A stretch of DNA of 49,578 nucleotides from an uncultured Ignavibacteriales bacterium (GCA_947311785.1 CAMZLW010000068.1:1-49578); one strand, 5' to 3'. Positions 7,785 through 18,093 are shown, numbered from the stretch's first letter. The notes: generated by a model from the sequence alone, not told the origin. Program-made: numbers and translations.

Positions 7785-9944
7785 ATGAGTAGTGAAACAA
7801 ATCAATATGAACTCCCCAAATCAGTGGAGTTAAAAAAAGACTTTCCATCCCCCACATACGATGAATGGAAAGCAAAAGTAGAAAAAGATTTGAAAGGTGC
7901 ATCTTTTGAAAAAAAACTAATTACAAAAACTATTGAGGGAATTAACCTCAATCCTATATACACGCGAGAGAGCTTGCAAAAGAACTCATTGCTTGACCAA
8001 TATCCGGGAAGTGGTAGCACACGTGCATCTGATGTTGCAGGTTACTTTAATTCTGAGTGGTTGATAAACCAAAGGATTGAGCTTTCCGATGCGGATGAAT
8101 TTAACACAGCTCTTAAAGATGCACTTAACAGAGGCCAAAATAGTATTTACATTTCTCTCGATAAAGCTAGCAAGCTTGGGCTGGATGCTGACTACGCAGA
8201 AACAAATGATGTTGGAAATGGCGGGCTTTCCATCTCTGGCTTAAGCAGTCTTTCGCGTTCTTTGGATGGAATTGATATTACAAAACATCCAATATTTATT
8301 AGCACAGGATTTTCGTCAGTTCCTTTTGTATCAATACTATCTGCCTACTGCAAAAGAAACAATATCGATATTTCAAAACTTACAGGCTCTGTTGAAGCCG
8401 ACCCTATTGGATATTGGGCTTTGGAAGGTGAGCTTCCTGTGCCTGTTAATTCTGCAATTTCTGGAATTAAAACTTCGTTGGATTGGAAAATTAAAAATGC
8501 ACCTATGCTTAAAACTTGTAACGTAAGTTCGCTTCCCTATGTAAACAGTGGTGCAAACGGAGTTCAAGAATTAGCATTTATGCTTGCAACTACCGCAGAA
8601 TATTTACGAAAGCTAATTGATTTAGGTGCAAACATTAACGATGCTGCACAAAACATAAAAGTAACTCTTGGTATTGGTTCATCTTTTTTTGCCGAGGTTG
8701 CAAAATTACGAGCAGCAAAAGTGCTTTGGAAAAATTTAATTTCAGCTTTTGGTGGAAATAAAAAATCGCAAGCAATAAATATTTTTGCAATTTCATCTCA
8801 GTTTAACAAAACTAAATTTGACCCTTATGTAAATATGCTACGCACAACAACCGAAACTTTCTCGGCTATTATGGGTGGAATTGATAGTTTGCAAGTAGCC
8901 CCTTTCGATTCTGTATTTTCAACTCCAGATGATTTTTCACGAAGAATTGCACGTAATACTCAAATTATTCTTAAAGAAGAAGCTCATTTTGGAAATACAA
9001 TTGACCCTGCTGGTGGCTCTTACTTTGTTGAAAATTTAACGGAAAAAATTGCAAAAAAAGCGTGGGAAAAATTCCAACAAATTGAAAAGAATGGTGGAAT
9101 GATTGAATCGCTTAAAGATAATTTCATCCAAAATGAGATTGAAGAAGTTTACACAGAACGAGCAAAGCTAATAGCCAAGCGGAAATCTGTTATTGTTGGA
9201 ACAAATATGTATGCAAATCCAACAGAAGAATTACTTGCTGAAAGAAAAGTGAAAAGCAAAGAGCTTCAAAAAAGAAGAGCCGATTTTTTACAAAAATTTA
9301 GAGTTTCAAAAAGCCACGAAGAGAATGAGAGTGTTCTAAAGGCATTAGATGTTTTATCAAGAGAATGCAATGAAGATAGCATTGATGTTGCTGCTGACGC
9401 AATTTTACAAGGAGCAACACTTGGTGAAATTACAAACTCGTGCAGAGTTAACGTAAATGACTTGGATAGAGTAAAAATTATTCCAATAATAAAAAGACGA
9501 GCTGCGGAGCCATTTGAAGAGTTGCGAATTAAAACAGAAGCAATTGAGAAAACTACTGGCAATAAGCCCTCGGTATTTCTTGCAACAATGGGTAGCCTTA
9601 AAGAATTTAAAGGGCGTGCAGATTTTTCGCGTAACTTCTTTGAGGTTGGCGGATTTAATGTGAAATATCCAAACGGATTTACTACCAGCGATGAAGCTAC
9701 TACAGAAGCAATTAATTCAAATAGCAAAATTGTTGTTGTATGTTCTACAGATGGCAACTATGAAAAGTTAGTTCCAGAATTGGCAAAAAAATTAAAAACA
9801 CAAATTAACGGTGTTACTATTGTGTTAGCAGGATATCCTAAAGATAAAATTGAAGAATATAAAAATGCTGGAGTTGATGAGTTTATTTACATTGGTGCAG
9901 ATGCATATTCAATAATTAAAAGACTAATTAGTAATTCTGAATAA
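7785..9944 (+). CDS. mutA: Methylmalonyl-CoA mutase small (non-catalytic) subunit
   Basis: Partner subunit of adenosylcobalamin-dependent methylmalonyl-CoA mutase, which interconverts (R)-methylmalonyl-CoA and succinyl-CoA. The 719-residue protein aligns with the mutase family throughout: the N-terminal arm (SPTYDEWKAKVEKDLKG), the TIM barrel, and a flavodoxin-like C-terminal domain (about 590-719). That last domain lacks the DxHxxG cobalamin-ligand motif, which marks this as the structural subunit of a heterodimer. The catalytic subunit mutB starts 105 bp downstream. The ATG at 7785 has aaagga upstream. No cobalamin-riboswitch-like sequence was recognised ahead of it. Confidence 0.95.
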   Translation: MSSETNQYELPKSVELKKDFPSPTYDEWKAKVEKDLKGASFEKKLITKTIEGINLNPIYTRESLQKNSLLDQYPGSGSTRASDVAGYFNSEWLINQRIELSDADEFNTALKDALNRGQNSIYISLDKASKLGLDADYAETNDVGNGGLSISGLSSLSRSLDGIDITKHPIFISTGFSSVPFVSILSAYCKRNNIDISKLTGSVEADPIGYWALEGELPVPVNSAISGIKTSLDWKIKNAPMLKTCNVSSLPYVNSGANGVQELAFMLATTAEYLRKLIDLGANINDAAQNIKVTLGIGSSFFAEVAKLRAAKVLWKNLISAFGGNKKSQAINIFAISSQFNKTKFDPYVNMLRTTTETFSAIMGGIDSLQVAPFDSVFSTPDDFSRRIARNTQIILKEEAHFGNTIDPAGGSYFVENLTEKIAKKAWEKFQQIEKNGGMIESLKDNFIQNEIEEVYTERAKLIAKRKSVIVGTNMYANPTEELLAERKVKSKELQKRRADFLQKFRVSKSHEENESVLKALDVLSRECNEDSIDVAADAILQGATLGEITNSCRVNVNDLDRVKIIPIIKRRAAEPFEELRIKTEAIEKTTGNKPSVFLATMGSLKEFKGRADFSRNFFEVGGFNVKYPNGFTTSDEATTEAINSNSKIVVVCSTDGNYEKLVPELAKKLKTQINGVTIVLAGYPKDKIEEYKNAGVDEFIYIGADAYSIIKRLISNSE

Positions 9945-10018
9945 CTTATATCACACTGTCATTCTGTGATTTCGGATAAAAGATTACCTGAATGATGCTT
10001 GGCTATGATATTTTGAAT

Positions 10019-10031
10019 TTGTTAGAATAAA
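10019..10031 (+). promoter_or_regulatory. 13-bp motif shared upstream of mutB and pccB
   Basis: Identical ttgttagaataaa copy to 3563-3575, 18 bp before the mutB ATG and overlapping the leader that carries its ggag ribosome-binding site. See the pccB copy for interpretation. Confidence 0.3.
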
Positions 10032-10049
10032 TATTTTTTCGGAGAAAAA

Positions 10050-12230
10050 ATGAAACATCCAAATTTTACAGAAATAGATTTAGTATTAGAAAACGATAAA
10101 ATTTCAAAAGAAGAATGGGAAAATAACTTTTCAGAAGAAACAGAAAAAAAGATTTCCGATTTTGAATCGAACACAATGGAGCAAATAAAGGTTAAACCCC
10201 TTTATACACAAGAGGATATCAAAAATTTTGAACATCTCGATTATATGTCGGGCTTACCTCCATTTTTACGAGGACCATATAGCTCGATGTATGTAGCACG
10301 TCCATGGACAGTTCGTCAGTATGCTGGCTTCTCTACTGCCGAAGAGAGTAATGCTTTTTACAGACGCAACCTGGCACAAGGTCAAATGGGGCTTTCGGTA
10401 GCTTTCGATCTTGCAACACATCGCGGTTACGATTCTGACCACGAGCGTGTTGTTGGCGATGTTGGGAAAGCTGGCGTTGCAATTGATTCTGTTGAAGATA
10501 TGAAAATTTTATTTGACAAAATCCCTCTCGATAAAATGTCGGTTTCAATGACTATGAACGGAGCGGTTTTACCAATACTTGCATTCTATATTGTTGCTGC
10601 CGAGGAACAAGGTGTTGCGGCTGAACTCCTTTCTGGCACTATCCAAAATGATATTCTTAAAGAATATATGGTGCGTAATACTTACATCTACCCGCCACAA
10701 ATGTCTATGAAAATAATTGCAGATATTTTCAAATTTGCATCAGAAAAAATGCCAAAATATAATAGCATTTCAATTTCTGGATATCACATGCAAGAAGCTG
10801 GTGCAACGGCAGATCTTGAGATGGCTTATACACTTGCCGATGGATTAGAATACGTCCGCACTGGTATTGCTGCTGGGTTAGATATAGATACATTTGCTCC
10901 ACGACTCTCATTTTTTTGGGCACAAGGGATGAACTTTTTTATGGAAGTTGCAAAAATGCGTGCAGCACGTTTAATTTGGGCAAAGCTGATTAAGCAGTTT
11001 AATCCTAAAAATCCAAAATCGATGTCGTTGCGTACACACTCGCAAACATCTGGCTGGAGTTTAACCGAGCAAGACCCATATAATAATATTGTAAGAACTT
11101 GTATTGAAGGAATGGCAGCGGCAATGGGGCATACGCAATCTCTGCACACAAATTCATTGGATGAAGCTATTGCACTTCCAACAGATTTCTCGGCTCGTAT
11201 TGCCCGTAACACCCAATTATTTTTGCAAGATGAAACAGAAATTACAAAAGTAATTGACCCTTGGGCTGGTTCTTACTATGTTGAATCTTTAACAAACGAA
11301 CTATTAGAAAAAGGTTGGGAACACATCCTTGAGGTAGAATCCTACGGAGGAATGACAAAAGCCATTGAGGCTGGAATTCCTAAAATGCGAATTGAAGAAG
11401 CATCTGCACGCAAGCAAGCCCGCATAGATTCTGGCGAAGATACAATTGTTGGTGTTAACAAATACCGATTGGATAAAGAAGCACCTATTGATATTTTAGA
11501 AGTTGATAATACAGCAGTAAGATTATCGCAAATTGAGAGACTTCAAAAAATAAAAATATCACGCGATAGTAAGGCGGTAGAACTTGCACTAAATAATTTA
11601 ACTAAATGTGCTAAAACTGGCGAAGGTAATTTGCTTGAAATGGCTGTTATTGCAGCACGCTATAGAGCTACATTAGGTGAAATTTCTGATGCCGTTGAAA
11701 AAGCAAGTGGACGATATAAAGCTGTAACACGCACTATATCGGGCGTTTACAGTGGTGAATATAATTCCGAGAAAAATATGAGTGTAAAAGAAGCTATAAA
11801 ATTAACGGACGAATTTGCAAACGAGGAAGGAAGACGCCCCCGTATAATGATTGCTAAACTTGGGCAAGACGGACACGACCGCGGTGCAAAGGTTGTGGCT
11901 ACGGCTTATGCCGATCTTGGCTTTGATGTTGACATGGGCCCGCTTTTCCAAACTCCAAAAGAAGCGGCAATGCAAGCGGTTGAAAATGATGTTCACGTTG
12001 TTGGAATGAGTTCGCTCGCGGCAGGACACAAAACATTGCTTCCACAATTAATTGCAGAACTTAAAGCTCTTGGACGCGAAGACATAATTGTAATTATTGG
12101 CGGTGTAATTCCTGCCCAAGATTACGAATACCTATACGAACAAGGGGCTTCAGCAATTTTCGGACCCGGAACAAAAATTCCAGAAGCAACTATTAAGTTG
12201 ATGGGAATTATTAAAGATAGATTTTGTTAG
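10050..12230 (+). CDS. mutB: Methylmalonyl-CoA mutase large (catalytic) subunit
   Basis: Catalytic, B12-binding subunit of methylmalonyl-CoA mutase (726 residues, the usual length). It keeps the residues expected for an active enzyme: Tyr91 in RQYAGFST and His246 in [10 protein letters not shown] (family equivalents of Tyr89 and His244 of the Propionibacterium enzyme), and His609 in QDGHDRGAK, the lower axial cobalt ligand, in the C-terminal cobalamin domain (about 595-726). The ATG has cggag 6 nt upstream. It ends 8 bp before a strong bidirectional terminator. With mutA and the carboxylase it forms a propionyl-CoA to succinyl-CoA route, or the reverse route for propionate formation; the epimerase is not in this window. 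Confidence 0.98.
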   Translation: MKHPNFTEIDLVLENDKISKEEWENNFSEETEKKISDFESNTMEQIKVKPLYTQEDIKNFEHLDYMSGLPPFLRGPYSSMYVARPWTVRQYAGFSTAEESNAFYRRNLAQGQMGLSVAFDLATHRGYDSDHERVVGDVGKAGVAIDSVEDMKILFDKIPLDKMSVSMTMNGAVLPILAFYIVAAEEQGVAAELLSGTIQNDILKEYMVRNTYIYPPQMSMKIIADIFKFASEKMPKYNSISISGYHMQEAGATADLEMAYTLADGLEYVRTGIAAGLDIDTFAPRLSFFWAQGMNFFMEVAKMRAARLIWAKLIKQFNPKNPKSMSLRTHSQTSGWSLTEQDPYNNIVRTCIEGMAAAMGHTQSLHTNSLDEAIALPTDFSARIARNTQLFLQDETEITKVIDPWAGSYYVESLTNELLEKGWEHILEVESYGGMTKAIEAGIPKMRIEEASARKQARIDSGEDTIVGVNKYRLDKEAPIDILEVDNTAVRLSQIERLQKIKISRDSKAVELALNNLTKCAKTGEGNLLEMAVIAARYRATLGEISDAVEKASGRYKAVTRTISGVYSGEYNSEKNMSVKEAIKLTDEFANEEGRRPRIMIAKLGQDGHDRGAKVVATAYADLGFDVDMGPLFQTPKEAAMQAVENDVHVVGMSSLAAGHKTLLPQLIAELKALGREDIIVIIGGVIPAQDYEYLYEQGASAIFGPGTKIPEATIKLMGIIKDRFC

Positions 12231-12238
12231 AATATTAA

Positions 12239-12272
12239 AAAAGCCATCGATTGAGATTTATCGATGGCTTTT
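12239..12272. terminator. Bidirectional intrinsic terminator, mutB / purL
   Basis: A perfect 13-bp stem, aaaagccatcgat with atcgatggctttt, around an 8-nt loop, with A-rich and T-rich flanks. It lies between convergent mutB (stop 12230) and purL (stop 12332) and should end both transcripts. Confidence 0.93.
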
Positions 12273-12331
12273 AATAGCAATAGGTCTATCACGCTTTTTC
12301 GTAATAATCATGATAATCAGCGTTCCCATTT

Positions 12332-15300
12332 CTACTTAAAATACTCAACACCAGCTTGGAATAATTTAATCTCTTTATTGCCTGGAATATTCTGACCCAC
12401 ATATTTTCCAAGACGTTCGTTGTGTCCCATCTTGCCAAACACTCTTCCATCTGGTGATGTAATTCCTTCAACCGCAAAATCGGAACTGTTTGGATTAAAG
12501 AAAATATCCATTGTAGGATTGCCATTGAAATCAACGTATTGTGTTGCTATCTGTCCACTTGCTCGCAGTTTATCTAACCATTTATCGTTTGCTACAAATC
12601 TTCCCTCGCCATGCGATATTGGAACTGCTTGCACTGAATTAACTTCAACATTGCTTAACCAAGGTGAAAGATTAGATACAGTTTTAGCGTAAACAATTTT
12701 TGAAACATGTCGTCCAATTTTATTAAATGTAAGCGTTGGTGTTGTTTCATTAATTCCTCTAATTTCACCGTATGGAACAAGTCCCAATTTTATTAAAGCC
12801 TGAAAGCCATTACAGATACCGAGCATAAGTCCATCACGGTTTTTAAGTAAATCCATAACTGCATCTTTAATTTTAGGATTACGAAATATTGCAGCAATAA
12901 ATTTACCACTCCCCTCTGGCTCATCACCAGCACTGAAGCCACCAGGAATAAAAACTATTTGCGATTGCTTGATGCTCTCTGCTAATTCATTAATTGTTTC
13001 ATCAATCATTTTAGGAGTTAAATTTCTTACTGGAATAATTTCAGAAACTCCTCCCGCTTGCTCAAATACTTTTGCCGAATCGTATTCACTATTAGTGCCA
13101 GGAAATGTTGGAATTAATATCCGTGGTTTTGCAATTTTATTTTTGGCAACAATTATATTTTTACTCTCATATTTATATTCTTCAAATTCTTCTTCTTTGC
13201 ATTCTATTTTTGTTGGAAAAATATCTTCGAGAGGTTCACTCCACGTTTTTATTGCTTCTTCCAAATCTATTTTAACCCCAGCAATTGTAATGTTTTTCTC
13301 TGTTGTAGTTTTACCAAGAATTTGTAAATCGTTTTCATTAAATAAATTGGTTATTTCAACATTCTCTTTAAGCTCAACAACCAAGCCACCAAAATTAGAT
13401 TTGAATAATTCAGATTTATTAAAATCAGAATTAAAAGTGAATCCTATTTTATTTCCAAAGGACATTTTGCTTATTGCCTCTGCAATTCCGCTTCCTCTAA
13501 CTGTGTGAATTGCATTTACTTTATTAGCTTTTACTAATTCAGTAATTTTAGAATAATTAGATTTCAACAAATTAAAATTAGGCAACATATCTTCATCCAT
13601 TTTAACTGGAATAAAAACCACCGCCGAATTTGTAGATTTAAACTCTGGTGAAATGATATTTTTAAGATTTGCAATATCCACAGCAAAAGAAACTAATGTT
13701 GGTGGCACATCCAAATCTTTGAATGAGCCTGACATACTATCTTTACCACCTATAGCAGCACGTTCAAATTGTTGTTGTGCATAATACGCACCAAGTAAGG
13801 CAGACATTGGCTTTCCCCATCTCTTTGAGTTTTCACCAAGCCTTTCAAAGTATTCTTGAAAACTAAACCACACCGATTTATAATTTCCGCCAGCAGCAAC
13901 AATTTTTGAAACCGATTCAACAACAGCATAAACCGCTCCGTGGTATGGCGACCAGCTTGATAAATATGGGTCATACCCATAACTCATAATTGTTCCAGTT
14001 GTGGTTTCCTCTTTTAATGTAGGAATTTTTGCAGTCATACTTTCGGTTGGAGTAAGCTGATACTTTCCACCAAATGGATAATTTACAGTAGCAGCACCAA
14101 CGCAATTATCAAATCGTTCAACCAATCCTTTTTTACTTGCTACATTTAAACTTGCAAGCATTTTCAACCAATCCGATTTAACATTGTCAGTTACAGATTT
14201 ATCAAAATATTTTTTTTCTGATGGCTCTGTTATTTTTACTTTGCTATTCTTTGTGGCTCCATTGCTATCAAGAAATTCGCGAGAAATATTTACAATTATT
14301 TTTCCACGCCAAGAAATTACTACACGCTTTTCCTCTTTAATTTCAGCTACTGTCGAGGCTTCCAAGTTCTCTTTTGCTACTGCTTCTTTGAATGCAATTT
14401 CATTATCCTTAGTAATAACACACGCCATACGCTCTTGCGATTCTGAAATTGCAAGCTCTGTTCCATCAAGTCCATCATATTTTTTTGGAACCATATCAAG
14501 ATTTATTTCCAATCCATCAGCAAGTTCACCAACTGCAACTGATACTCCACCAGCACCAAAATCGTTGCACCGCTTAATCATTCGTGTAACATCTGGATTG
14601 CGGAATAACCTTTGAATTTTTCGTTCCTCTGGTGCGTTTCCTTTTTGAACTTCTGCACCACACGTAATTATTGAATCTTCTGTATGTGCCTTAGAAGAAC
14701 CAGTGGCACCGCCACATCCATCACGTCCAGTCTTTCCACCAAGTAAAACAACTACATCGCCAGGTGTTGGTTGCTCGCGAACCACATTGTATTTTGGAGT
14801 GGCAGCAATTACTGCACCAATTTCCATTCGTTTAGCAACATAACCTGGATGATAAATTTCATCAACAAGACCAGTAGCCAAGCCAATTTGATTTCCGTAT
14901 GAACTATATCCGTGAGCAGCTTCGGTTGTGATTTTTCTCTGTGGGAGCTTACCTTCCATTGTCTCCTCAATTGGCAGACGCGGATCGCCAGCACCAGTAA
15001 CACGCATAGCTTGATACACATAAGCACGCCCCGAAAGTGGGTCGCGAATTGCACCGCCAAGGCAGGTGGCTGCACCACCAAATGGCTCAATTTCAGTTGG
15101 ATGATTGTGCGTTTCATTTTTGAACATCACCAACCAATCCTCATCTTCCCCAGCAATATCAACCTTTACTTCAATGCTACAAGCATTTATTTCTTCCGAT
15201 TCGTCAAAACCAGCAAGCTTTCCCTCTTGCTTTAACTTCTTCATAGCAAGTGTTGCAATATCCATAAAGTTCACATTTTTCTGAGCAATTCTTTCCCCAT

Positions 15301-16090
15301 AAACTTGCTCTCTATCTTTTAGATATTGTTCGTAAGTCTCTTTAATTCTGTTGGATATTTTTCCATCTTCAAACTTAATATCAGTAATAGTGGTTGAAAA
15401 CGTTGTGTGCCTGCAATGGTCTGACCAATATGTATCCAATATTTTCATTTCTGTTACTGTTGGATTTCTCTTTTCTACATCACAAAAATAATTTTGACAA
15501 TGTTTCAAATCATCTAAATCCATTGCCAAGCCCATACTATGCAAAAGATTACTTAAAGAATTTTCATCCATAGAAATAAATTCATCTACATCTTCAATGT
15601 TTGAAGGAATAATTGTTTCGTCAATAAGTGTTGAAGGCTTTGTGTTTGTTGCCTCACGCGAATCAACTGGATTTATCATGAACTTTTTTATTCTTTCCAA
15701 ATCGTTTTCAGACACATCCCCATTGATAATAACCACTTTTGCATATTTAACATTTGGTCGTTCGCCTTGCGTTAAAATCTGAATACATTGCGAAGCGGAA
15801 TCTGCACGCTGGTCGTATTGCCCTGGTAAATATTCAATTGCAAAAATTTTGGAATTTTCATCAACCTTAAAATCTTCATCAAAAGTATTGTCAACCGGAG
15901 GTTCTGCAAATATTGTTGTTCTAGCAAGATTATATATTTCATCCGATATATTTTCTACATCATAGCGATAAAGAATTCGTAATGATTCTAATTTTTTAAT
16001 CTGAAGTTGCTCCTTTATCTCACTTGTTAGAGATAAAACTTCTACGTTAAATCCTTCCTTCTTTTCAACAAATATTCTTTTGATGCTCAT
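12332..16090 (-). CDS. purL: Phosphoribosylformylglycinamidine synthase, single-chain
   Basis: FGAM synthase of de novo purine synthesis: converts FGAR, glutamine and ATP to FGAM. All three parts are fused in 1252 residues: a PurS-like N-terminal region, an ATP-binding synthetase core with SDHCRHTTF (223-231), and a class I glutaminase with nucleophile Cys1093 (LGICNGFQ) and catalytic His1223 and Glu1225 (MGHNERLG). The N-terminal start (KRIFVEKKEGF) resembles the large PurL clade known mainly from Clostridia and relatives (TIGR01857 type) more than the proteobacterial 1290-residue form; this is recalled, not searched. The ATG has aggaat upstream. It stands alone, opposite in strand to the mut genes on either side, and is not in a pur operon. 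Confidence 0.95.
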   Translation of the reverse strand: MSIKRIFVEKKEGFNVEVLSLTSEIKEQLQIKKLESLRILYRYDVENISDEIYNLARTTIFAEPPVDNTFDEDFKVDENSKIFAIEYLPGQYDQRADSASQCIQILTQGERPNVKYAKVVIINGDVSENDLERIKKFMINPVDSREATNTKPSTLIDETIIPSNIEDVDEFISMDENSLSNLLHSMGLAMDLDDLKHCQNYFCDVEKRNPTVTEMKILDTYWSDHCRHTTFSTTITDIKFEDGKISNRIKETYEQYLKDREQVYGERIAQKNVNFMDIATLAMKKLKQEGKLAGFDESEEINACSIEVKVDIAGEDEDWLVMFKNETHNHPTEIEPFGGAATCLGGAIRDPLSGRAYVYQAMRVTGAGDPRLPIEETMEGKLPQRKITTEAAHGYSSYGNQIGLATGLVDEIYHPGYVAKRMEIGAVIAATPKYNVVREQPTPGDVVVLLGGKTGRDGCGGATGSSKAHTEDSIITCGAEVQKGNAPEERKIQRLFRNPDVTRMIKRCNDFGAGGVSVAVGELADGLEINLDMVPKKYDGLDGTELAISESQERMACVITKDNEIAFKEAVAKENLEASTVAEIKEEKRVVISWRGKIIVNISREFLDSNGATKNSKVKITEPSEKKYFDKSVTDNVKSDWLKMLASLNVASKKGLVERFDNCVGAATVNYPFGGKYQLTPTESMTAKIPTLKEETTTGTIMSYGYDPYLSSWSPYHGAVYAVVESVSKIVAAGGNYKSVWFSFQEYFERLGENSKRWGKPMSALLGAYYAQQQFERAAIGGKDSMSGSFKDLDVPPTLVSFAVDIANLKNIISPEFKSTNSAVVFIPVKMDEDMLPNFNLLKSNYSKITELVKANKVNAIHTVRGSGIAEAISKMSFGNKIGFTFNSDFNKSELFKSNFGGLVVELKENVEITNLFNENDLQILGKTTTEKNITIAGVKIDLEEAIKTWSEPLEDIFPTKIECKEEEFEEYKYESKNIIVAKNKIAKPRILIPTFPGTNSEYDSAKVFEQAGGVSEIIPVRNLTPKMIDETINELAESIKQSQIVFIPGGFSAGDEPEGSGKFIAAIFRNPKIKDAVMDLLKNRDGLMLGICNGFQALIKLGLVPYGEIRGINETTPTLTFNKIGRHVSKIVYAKTVSNLSPWLSNVEVNSVQAVPISHGEGRFVANDKWLDKLRASGQIATQYVDFNGNPTMDIFFNPNSSDFAVEGITSPDGRVFGKMGHNERLGKYVGQNIPGNKEIKLFQAGVEYFK

Positions 16091-16364
16091 TTATTCCTCG
16101 TTACGTAAATATTATTATAGGATGTTTTTTTTGAAATTTTGAAAAATAATCCGAATTTTAAATTTACTCATTTCTTAATAAACCATTTTCGTAAATATCC
16201 AAAATGAAGAATATTTTTCATAAAAATGCACTCTAAAATATTATCCATAATAATTCTTAGCTTTTTAATTTATATTTGGAAACAGAATTAAAATAATTTA
16301 CAGAAAAAAACAGAACCGAGATTAAGATATCTTACATCTTGTGTCTCATATCTAAGTTAAGCTA

Positions 16365-17468
16365 ATGAACAATAACAAATCATACAAACCAGATTGGGTT
16401 CCAACAAACGGTGGCAAAGAGTTTGCAGTTAATATAAAAAAAGGTGTTGCTCAATCCACTAATTCAGAGATTAAAAATATTAGCAGATACGAACCAACAA
16501 TTGATGAATACGTTGATGGTGTGTTAAATAATAATAGAACACTTTTGGCTAAAACTATTACACTAATTGAAAGCAACTCGGAAAAGCATTTTAAGTTGGC
16601 TAATAAAATAATCCAAAAATTGCTGCCTGAGTCTGGAAACTCAATTCGTGTTGGTATTACTGGAGTTCCTGGTGCTGGCAAAAGCACATTTATTGAAGCA
16701 CTTGGTTTATACCTTATTAATGAGGGGCATAAAGTTGCTGTCCTTACAGTTGACCCAAGTTCATCCATTACAAAAGGAAGTATTCTTGGCGACAAAACTC
16801 GGATGGAAAATTTATCGCGTGAGCCCAATTGCTTTATTCGTCCCTCCCCCTCTGGTGCAACGCTTGGCGGAGTAACCAGCAAAAGTCGTGAAACTATTAC
16901 TGTTTGCGAAGCTGCTGGATATGATATAATTTTAATTGAAACTGTTGGTGTTGGGCAAAACGAAATTACAGTTCGCTCTATGGTGGATTTTTTTCTGCTT
17001 ATGATGATACCCGGTGCTGGTGATGAATTACAAGGAATTAAGCGTGGAGTTATTGAAATTGCTGATGCACTTGTAATAAATAAAGCTGAAGGAAATAATA
17101 AACTGAAAGCTGAATTAGCTAAAACCGAGTATTCAAACGCACTACATTACTTAACGCAAAACACTAATGGATGGCACACTCCCGTAACACTTTGTTCTGC
17201 AATTAATAATGAAGGAATAAAAGAGGTATGGGATGAAGTTCTCAAATTTACAAATATCACAAAAAATTCTGGAGTATTTTTTGAACGACGGAAACAACAG
17301 TCGAAAAAATGGTTTAATTTTTTAATTGAAGAAAAATTAAAAACTGATTTTTTTAATAACAACGCAATTAAAGAAATTCTCCCCAAAATTGAAGAACAGA
17401 TATTGGAGAATAATACTTTTGTAATTGAGGCAGTTGAAAAATTATTTTCAAATTTTAGAAGCAATTAA
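16365..17468 (+). CDS. meaB: Methylmalonyl-CoA mutase-associated GTPase MeaB
   Basis: G3E-family P-loop GTPase that gates cofactor loading and protects methylmalonyl-CoA mutase. The 367-residue protein shows the P-loop GVPGAGKST (100-108), the base-binding and switch segments DPSSSITKGSILGDKTRM (130-147) and ETVGVGQNE (192-200), and NKAE (239-242) in place of the usual NKAD. The first 40 residues before the common start of the family form an extension seen in Bacteroidota-type MeaB (recalled). It is separated from mutAB by the opposing purL. The ATG has no good Shine-Dalgarno; tatatttg at 16271-16278 matches the Bacteroidota -7 consensus TAnnTTTG but has no clear -33 partner. The 3' end abuts an IS scar only 8 bp after the stop. 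Confidence 0.95.
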   Translation: MNNNKSYKPDWVPTNGGKEFAVNIKKGVAQSTNSEIKNISRYEPTIDEYVDGVLNNNRTLLAKTITLIESNSEKHFKLANKIIQKLLPESGNSIRVGITGVPGAGKSTFIEALGLYLINEGHKVAVLTVDPSSSITKGSILGDKTRMENLSREPNCFIRPSPSGATLGGVTSKSRETITVCEAAGYDIILIETVGVGQNEITVRSMVDFFLLMMIPGAGDELQGIKRGVIEIADALVINKAEGNNKLKAELAKTEYSNALHYLTQNTNGWHTPVTLCSAINNEGIKEVWDEVLKFTNITKNSGVFFERRKQQSKKWFNFLIEEKLKTDFFNNNAIKEILPKIEEQILENNTFVIEAVEKLFSNFRSN

Positions 17469-17476
17469 GAAGGTCT

Positions 17477-17568
17477 GGTACACTAACAATTTTAGTGGCA
17501 AAAAGGGTTCATTGGCAACAATAATAAAAGGGACAAAATCCTCAGTAGTTACAGAGGCAATGAGCCAA
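17477..17568 (+). mobile_element. Internally deleted IS remnant (left end joined to internal segment)
   Basis: 17477-17493 is ggtacactaacaatttt, identical to the left terminal repeat of the IS at 18201. It runs on to ggcaaaaag and then continues as a close copy of internal IS sequence (18731 onward) to about 17568, after which similarity to the IS is lost. The junction falls in ggcaaaaa, present at both places in the full element, so the remnant looks like a slippage deletion between short direct repeats. It truncates the 3' end of the glgA fragment. Confidence 0.85.
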
Positions 17569-17598
17569 GAGGTGTTAACAACAGAGATATTTTCTTCT

Positions 17599-18093
17599 TC
17601 AGATTATTGCAATTTTATTGAATGTTTTATCCCAACTATAATTATCCTTTATCAATAAAGGGATTAAGCCAGTTTGCCAATCGTTTAAATGAATAATATC
17701 AAACTGCTGCTCCAACCTTTGCATAAGCTCAATAACAGCTTTAAAAAAAAGGATAAACCTTTCATCTTCGTCAAAATCATTTGTGTAAAGAGAGTGCCTA
17801 TGAAAATAGTGTGGATAATCTATAAAATAAATTTCCGTTTTGGAATCATCCAATAGCCCTTTGAAAACTTTTATATTGTGTATTTGGTTTGCTACGCGTA
17901 TTGGAATTTCGCCTAGCCACGACTCGGGTTGAAGGTTAAATATTTTTTCATCAATTGAAAAATACTTGGGCATAAAAACTTTAACATTATGTCCAAGTTT
18001 TGTTAACTCAATTGGCAAGGCACCAGAAACATCAGCGAGACCGCCAGTTTTGGCAAAAGGAACTACTTCACTTGATACAAAAGCTATATTCAT
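17599..18093 (-). pseudogene. glgA: Glycogen synthase GlgA, N-terminal fragment
   Basis: The first 164 codons of a GT5 glycogen (starch) synthase, normally about 480 residues. KTGGLADV (15-22), the ADP-glucose-binding loop, and the HLNDWQTGLIPLL segment are clear. The frame then ends at KIAII where family members continue into the second half of the Rossmann domain; the DNA beyond is IS-derived. The C-terminal GT-B domain with most of the catalytic site is absent, so the product cannot be an active synthase. The start and about 100 bp upstream seem intact, so it may still be transcribed. It lies between two IS ends. Confidence 0.9.

Noticed and set aside
9959-9995. Inverted pair tcattc / gaatga between mutA and mutB
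   Set aside because: It resembles the ends of a known dispersed repeat type, but only 6 bp pair and the interior is degenerate.
16324-16357. aagatatctt palindrome and pyrimidine-rich tract before meaB
   Set aside because: Short and AT-rich; no second copy or clear link to expression was found.
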